From assembly GCA_038093515.1 (NCBI GenBank), contig JBBPSI010000414.1, forward strand, positions 1 to 12,866: a DNA stretch of 12,866 bases, read 5' to 3'. This document shows, in pieces, positions 8,284 to 12,866 of this stretch (the first letter of the stretch is position 1; every line of letters starts with the position of its first letter). Below the pieces are notes generated by a model, which was not told where the DNA came from, did not search any database, and was given only the letters and a program-made list of their open reading frames with translations. The position numbers were made by a program, and so were the translations under genes. Source of the stretch: Butyriboletus loyo. Its lineage: Eukaryota > Basidiomycota > Agaricomycetes > Boletales > Boletaceae.

Positions 8284-9682
8284 TTACAAAATCTCCACGA
8301 CCTCCGTACGGATATCCTTGACCTGGCGTTCGAGTCCTGGAACAATGATTTCGATCTCGGCAGCGACTCGCTTGAACTCTCCGTCTTGTTGTTGCTGGAG
8401 CAGCAAGGCTGTTGCAGACCAGACGAACGACTAGGCGCAACGCCCGAGTATGGTTATCCGATACGGCGGCGGGTAAGGCATGCAACGGGGAACTTGGCGT
8501 GGAGCCGGTCTCGGATTCCTGATCCTACCCAGACTCTTCACCATCCGATCCATCTCTCAAAGCGAAACCATCAAGTGGATCACGGAGACCGCTAATCCAT
8601 GGATGCACAAGAATGAGCTTGCGTGACTCTGTCGACGAGAGCCTGTCCGATGTCTGGAATTACACATGACCAATCCCTGATACCCGAGCACGGTAACGAT
8701 TCTCTTGACCACTTCCAATATCTTGTATACCAAGCCTTTTTACTGCGAAGGTGGTGCATGGGAGGTATAACCGGCGGTTCACGAAGCGAGCTGGAGCTAA
8801 ACAGACGACATGCTCGTAGATTGGTATGGCATCGTTCTCAGAGAGCGAGTTCCTTGATCCCGCAACGCGCATCTCCATTTCGGCGCCTTCGATGGGATCC
8901 GAGGCACGTGGCGTTCGAGTATAGACGCAAAGGGAAGCGGGGAGACAACTGTTATGTGGCCGGATATCACTCTGGTTGACAGCAGTGAGGGTTTTGTGAG
9001 AGACCGCGATGGCATCCGCGAGCTCTTGCATGATCTTTGGCGATTCTTTGTGGTTGGCACGTGTGTCACCGAGGTATGGCTTCCGATCGCGGTCATAGAA
9101 TCGGATCACCTTCGGCGCGAGAAGCTCTTGCGACGTCCAGGCCCGTGTCATCCAGATACTGTCTGTTAGATCCCCAAGGGCCGACGGAGAATCTACACTT
9201 GCAAGAAGGACGAGTGTGGTCACGGATGCGCCGTACCATTTGTACATCATTGTGAGCGACTGGTTCAACGCGGTGCTGATCGTCTTGTCGATACAGCAGG
9301 TGTCGCTCCATGCCCACCGGTATCCGTCGTCGCGAACTACCTCACAAAATTTGCGCAACTTTTCGTTTAGTGGTGATGAATCCAGTTTCCAGACCGAAAT
9401 GACCAGCTTGACGTCCCGGAACGACGGCTCCTTCCATAGGAAAATGTCACGTATTGGAAATATTTTGCCACCACTCGCAGGATCCGTTCATTGTCCAATC
9501 CATCAGTCATAGAGGAAACCAGTTCTTTGAATTGCGATTCCGACTTGAATATCTGCATTCTCTCGAATCCGTCGCACAGACAACCGCTCTTGACATCAAT
9601 AAGGAAAGGTGGAAAACCCCGCGAACGACGGTGTCGATGGTCTTCTCCGACCGGGCAGGTGGAACATAATTCTTGGTCAGTC
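8284..9682 (-). other. HET domain and C-terminal segment of the pseudogene
   Basis: Recognisable HET motifs: FLIDVKSGCLCDG, FKELVSSMTDGLDNERILRV, YFQYVTFSY, (frameshift), KEPSFRDVKLV, KLRKFCEVVRDDGYRWAWSD then TCCIDKT (about 9358-9280), SIWMTRAWTSQELLAPKVIR, and YLGDTRANHKES. After IAVSHKTLTA (about 8985) the sequence jumps to SDIRPHNSCLPAS. The stretch that normally holds the EDVAYSL-type motif and the following ~60-70 residues is gone. The tail continues NRRLYLPCTTFAVKRLG, VSGIGHV, TAA, HPWISGLRDPLDGF, TAG, SDNHTRALRLVVRL, a frameshift, and EFKRVAAEIEIIVPGLE. The sense frame remains readable across both stops. Confidence 0.85.
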
Positions 9683-9733
9683 CTGAGCAATCAAGTCGCG
9701 ATAGTGTCTTCACGCTGACAAGCTGACACTTAC

Positions 9734-10926
9734 GACGGGTGATTTCATCGAGAGAGTTCTCGATGAGGGAAAACATGTGGGTGAACGAATCGGCTGCTTC
9801 ATCGGAGCGCTGCAAACCGTGCAGTACCGCGTGTCTTGTCTCGTATCCCCATGGACTCATAGGGTCCGTCATAATTGCCTGGGCCGGTGAATTCCAGGAG
9901 CGTCAGACGTTGAAGAGGTAAAAGTCGTACCTCATTTGTGTCCTTCAATGCATCCTCGCACGACCCCTCCATTTCTCGGGCTTTACCTCGTTGACAAGGA
10001 GACCCGCAGGGTTCGACGGATCCAGGGACAGTCCAGTAGAAGATAGTGAAATCGCATTTTTTTTTGTATTCTTGGACTGCAATGCCGCATCGCCATTTTC
10101 TTCCAATGGCTTGACGCACCCTCGAAGTTGCAGCTGAATCGCGAGAGCATGTCCGTCAAAGTCCCATCCAAAAATCTTTTGAACGGAGTTGATGCATTTG
10201 TAGAAGTCAGAGAGAATGACTTACGAGCGAGATTGCTACCAAGCGATGACTTTTTTGGAATGGGGTGGCTTCCCGCGCACGCATGAGCAAATCCGTCGCT
10301 CGCTCGCTGTCTCCTTTCCTCAATGACATGCCTCCGAGTAGGAAGAACATTTGAGCCTATGCACGATCACGACAGCCATGCTTCCTCGTAGATCGTGTCG
10401 TCGACGTACCCAGACAGTCATATATAGTGACTGGCCATCGACTATATCAATCAAATCGTCTACCAGCGAAAGGGCATTGTCGTGTTTTCCGCATTCAAAT
10501 GTGACGATCGTCTGAGTAAAACGAAAGGTCGGTAGAAGCAGACAAGGATAACGAGGGCAAACCTTGATTAACAAAAGAAATTGATTTTCATTTGGAAGAT
10601 CTTCACTGAACACGAGATCAAATACATGCAGGGCCGACTCATGCTTCCCCTTTCCGACACGGGCCAGCGTTGGCGATATGACCAATGACGGATCGCTGAA
10701 CCTCGATAGACTTGGCGGACGATGGTCAGGATGGGATGGGACAACAGATGAGCCGAATTACCCTTTTGACATCGTCGATGACCATGTCCCATTGCTTCAA
10801 ACGCGTCCGTACAAGAGCGCGCTGAGCGAGAGCGCGTATATGGTGAAAGGGATGTACGATTTCTTCCGTCAAGTCGCCCCGCGTCCGCGATTTGAATGCC
10901 GCATTACTAATATACATGAATGGTAA
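9734..10926 (-). other. TPR-like segment of the HET-type pseudogene
   Basis: Helical repeat exons with phase-preserving introns: YISNAAFKS...RALAQRALVRTRLKQWD (one 55-codon exon, 10926-10762); KGKHESALHVFDLVF; FECGKHDNALSLVDDLID; FFLLGGMSLRKGDSERATDLL; IFGWDFDGHALAIQLQL (10175-10125). The frame then jumps to GDAALQSKN and SLDPSNPAGLLV, so about 45 residues of the usual repeat region seem to be missing near 10120. Next come KAREMEGSCEDALKDTNE and SPWGYETRHAVLHGLQRSDE. Frameshifts lie near 10670 and 9991. A nine-T run (10057-10065) lies within the coding part. Confidence 0.75.
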
Positions 10927-11064
10927 CTACGATACTATGAGGGAGAGTGAAGGGATTAGAAAAAGCACGCGATTGATGTTTGAATATGCTCACGGTAGGA
11001 GGGAAGAGAGGGAAGAAACCATGATCTTATTAGATTCGGCAAAATTGTCAGGTTAATCGCTTAC

Positions 11065-11761
11065 GTTTACTGGGAAGTACGAGTCGGAAGGATATCACGA
11101 AGACCCCGTAAGGTGATTTTCCCTTTTATTTCGCCGGTCGCAATGCAGTCGTCGTCGGGGGAGAGTGCAATGGAATGAACTGTGTTTGCGTGTTCTATAG
11201 CAGCGTAGAGGCGTCCCAGAAAGATAGTGACTGGTAGGCAACGACGACGATAAATTTTTGGTTGTGTGATAGGGCGATAGAAGCGGAGTGTTCGCCACCA
11301 GGAACGGACCATGTGTTGAGCAAGAATTCCGAGGACGTATCGAAATGCTTGACTTCACTGTACGGGACAGCAAAAATCTGGCAACCATCAACAGACCAGG
11401 TGAGGTATGAGGATATGTATTTGTCGACATGGAACGGGACGTTGAGCAGTTCTTGGCCAGTGCCTCTGTTGTAGATGCGGATTGACTTGGCGTCGGGGTT
11501 CTTGGCCGTAGTGGTGGCGATAGCGCAAAACAAAATATTTCTGCCCCTTCAGCTCGAATTGGTTCGCCAACCTCGTGTCCGTCATCTGCTCGCTAATGCC
11601 GAAGCATCCCTTCGACGCCGCCAGTCAATATCTGGTTACCATCCTCTGCGAAGGTGACTGAGTATATTGCATTGGTTCCAGTTATTTCTGAGCCTTCTGA
11701 AAGTCAGCGGACGGTCATTATAGGTATTCACCAATCGCTAGTACGTACTCGAAAGCATACC
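11065..11761 (-). other. WD40 segment of the HET-type pseudogene
   Basis: WD40-like blades: AIYSVTFAEDGNQILTGGVE (about 11673-11614), then TAG where a Trp is expected; DGHEVGEPIRAEG; SIRIYNRGTGQELLNV; SYLTWSVDGCQIFAV; ASIALSHNQKFIVVVAY with LSFWDAST; and HANTVHSIALSPDDDCIATG then ITLRGLRDILP (about 11195-11088). These pieces lie in different frames, so at least three frameshifts interrupt them. The last, near 11086, separates RDILP from DSYFPVN, which leads straight into a GTAAGC donor. WD40 repeats normally form a beta-propeller for protein binding. Confidence 0.75.
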
Positions 11762-12403
11762 TGTCCACAACGCACGGTACAAGCAGGATAGTGGGCGTGC
11801 AAGGGCAAGGGGCAAGGACACCTGGCCTCCTCGCGGCACCCATATTACATGGCTGTTTGGTCTTATCAATGACTCACCATATAGAGCGCCACATGCCGCA
11901 CACTGCAGCCCTGGACGCGTGAGTCTCCTATCCTTCCGAGATACTTACCTTCTCTCCCTACCCGCTGCGCAGCTGCATTCTACAACAGAAGGTACAGTCT
12001 ATGAAAAAATAGAATACTCGATGAATCGGTGTCTGGTGTAGCAAGTTGTGTGGTGAGACGTCACAGAGTTCACTGAACTAATCCAGACGTGTTGCGCATA
12101 CTCGGTGCCACATTATCGACCCCCGGTCACCAGGTCATCGTTCTCGACATGTTCAAATCGGAACAAAGATGTTGTGGATAACTTTAATAGCAAGTGCTGA
12201 TGCATGGTTGGAGTGAAAAGAAGACGCGCCCGCCATCCAGATTTAGGATCAAAAAGAAAAAGCATAGGACGTGCCAAAACTGTGTTACTTCCTCATGTAA
12301 GTGGGTGAAACCCCTGTTCCGATTTGGGGTGTACTTCGTTCGACGTGTCACCACGATGATCTTACAAACCCGTCGCCTGCGCTCGTGATTGTGAGTTTTC
12401 CAG
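11762..12403. other. Region with no assigned gene
   Basis: This should contain the 5' part of the WD40 gene if it survives, but I find no convincing WD40 blade here. On the minus strand an AGAGAAG-GTAAGT donor-like site (about 11949) and a GTGAGT site (about 11878) suggest decayed exons. No repeats or RNA genes are visible. Confidence 0.4.
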
Positions 12404-12640
12404 GCAGCCGTTGGACAAGCAGCCATTCCGTATATAAGGAAAGCGTTCCATGAACGTGGATATGATGGCGTCGTCGGCGCAGAGATGATGGAAGGCAACA
12501 CGAGCGCCACCATCAAGTACCTGAATCACTTCGTTCAAGCGCATGTTTCTCAACTCTTATGGTGCTTGCGAGTTCGTGCTGGCAACATCGTCTCAAGGGT
12601 GTCGTCAACTATCCGAGCGTGGAGCAAGATCGGATCCTAA
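12404..12640 (+). CDS. Possible exon of an unidentified gene
   Basis: Directly after TTTTCCAG, a good splice acceptor, a plus-strand frame stays open for 78 codons to TAA at 12638. Its first ~52 residues look like real protein: AAVGQAAIPYIRKAFHERGY, DGVVGAEMMEG, NTSATIKYLNHFVQAHVSQL. I cannot name the family. The GYDGVVGAEM...NT...I.YL pattern is only vaguely like the end of TIM-barrel sugar isomerases, too weak to use. After SQL the composition turns less protein-like (LLWCLRVRAGN...), so the natural end may be near 12555. The antisense frame (12362-12553) is also open, which weakens the case. Confidence 0.35.
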   Translation, partial: AAVGQAAIPYIRKAFHERGYDGVVGAEMMEGNTSATIKYLNHFVQAHVSQLLWCLRVRAGNIVSRVSSTIRAWSKIGS

Positions 12641-12866
12641 GCACTGAATTAGCCCGGGGTTTGCATTTCTACAATAATCCGACAAGCTTCACGCCAAGCC
12701 CAGGCCCATGTAAAACGGTGAAGAAATCTCCGAGATATGAGCATGGAAAATAGCATAATGACATGATATACGTAGTGAAGTACACATGGTCATGTTGGTA
12801 ACAGAAGGAAAAAGTCATGCTTAGGCAGTCCTGGAAACATGGGTGTCAATGTCGTGGTCACGAGGG
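12641..12866. other. Right edge, nothing recognised
   Basis: No credible coding frame, repeat or RNA gene was seen in this stretch. Confidence 0.4.

Larger units (their letters stand above)
8284..11761 (-). pseudogene. WD40-TPR-HET protein pseudogene, 5'-truncated or start not found
   Basis: Relic of a large fungal protein with N-terminal WD40 repeats, a central TPR-like helical region and a C-terminal HET domain. HET domains are known from heterokaryon incompatibility and trigger cell death on allorecognition in other fungi; the role of this one is unknown. Exons (minus): to 11761, 11696-11065, 10926-10762, 10710-10563, 10511-10410, 10356-10225, 10175-9931, 9878-9734, 9682-8284. All eight introns (49-64 nt, one of 138) begin GT and end AG. 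Coding damage is heavy: TAG 11593-11595, TAA 8660-8662, TAG 8525-8527; frameshifts near 11534, 11210, 11086, 10670, 9991, 9613, 9435 and 8420; and larger deletions near 10120 and 8975. The stop at 8284 closes an intact-looking tail (PGLERQVKDIRTEVVEIL). The true start was not found. This could be two adjacent genes, but the intron at 10927-11064 joins WD40 to TPR in phase. Confidence 0.85.

Noticed and set aside
11475..11657. Plus-strand LLANAEASLRR, similar to a TPR motif of this protein family
   Set aside because: It is on the opposite strand to the gene and overlaps clear WD40 coding sequence; treated as coincidence.
12362..12553. 63-codon minus-strand frame
   Set aside because: The antisense frame reads more like a protein, and this one has no recognisable motif.
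1..12866. CRISPR array, rRNA or bacterial operon features
   Set aside because: No regularly spaced repeats or rRNA cores; the spliceosomal introns show a eukaryotic genome.

Overview
The window looks like nuclear DNA of a filamentous basidiomycete, most likely an Agaricomycete. The reasons are dense spliceosomal introns of about 49-64 nt with GT-AG ends (often with CTGAC-like branch sites), a Ty3/Gypsy Gag with the DPNAMDVDAVRLTP signature, and a WD40-TPR-HET protein type that I know from mushroom genomes. There is no bacterial-style operon, CRISPR array, rRNA or tRNA. All family assignments come from reading translations; no database search was run.

Layout. (1) 1-2362: the 5' end of a Ty3/Gypsy LTR retrotransposon on the minus strand. 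It has a gag reading frame running off the left edge with one in-frame TGA, and a proposed 1269-bp 5' LTR (1094-2362) full of hairpins. Just inside the LTR a 10-nt sequence is exactly complementary to a site within the LTR that lies 32 nt downstream of a TATAAAG box. This fits self-primed reverse transcription of the Tf1 type. (2) 2363-2641: AT-rich flank with palindromes and TGATGTCA motifs. (3) 2642-3637: a three-exon, apparently intact class I SAM-dependent methyltransferase (minus, 297 aa). (4) 3638-4399: no gene seen. (5) 4400-5695: a heavily broken aldo-keto reductase pseudogene (minus). (6) 6385-7494: a three-exon Gly/Ser-rich gene of a basidiomycete family of unknown function (plus), with a TATA-like box and one 1-nt frameshift near the end of exon 1. 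(7) 7495-8283: mostly empty, with one doubtful small ORF. (8) 8284-11761: a large WD40-TPR-HET pseudogene (minus) with eight canonical introns but many frameshifts, stops and deletions. (9) 11762-12866: mostly unassigned, with one 78-codon open stretch that reads like a conserved exon.

The window therefore shows an accessory region of decaying genes: one gene that looks functional (methyltransferase), one near-intact gene, two clear pseudogenes and one retroelement. The genes share no obvious pathway. The most interesting molecular signal is the self-priming architecture of the LTR element. The most striking evolutionary signal is the HET locus, where splice sites survived while the coding sequence decayed mainly by indels and small deletions.
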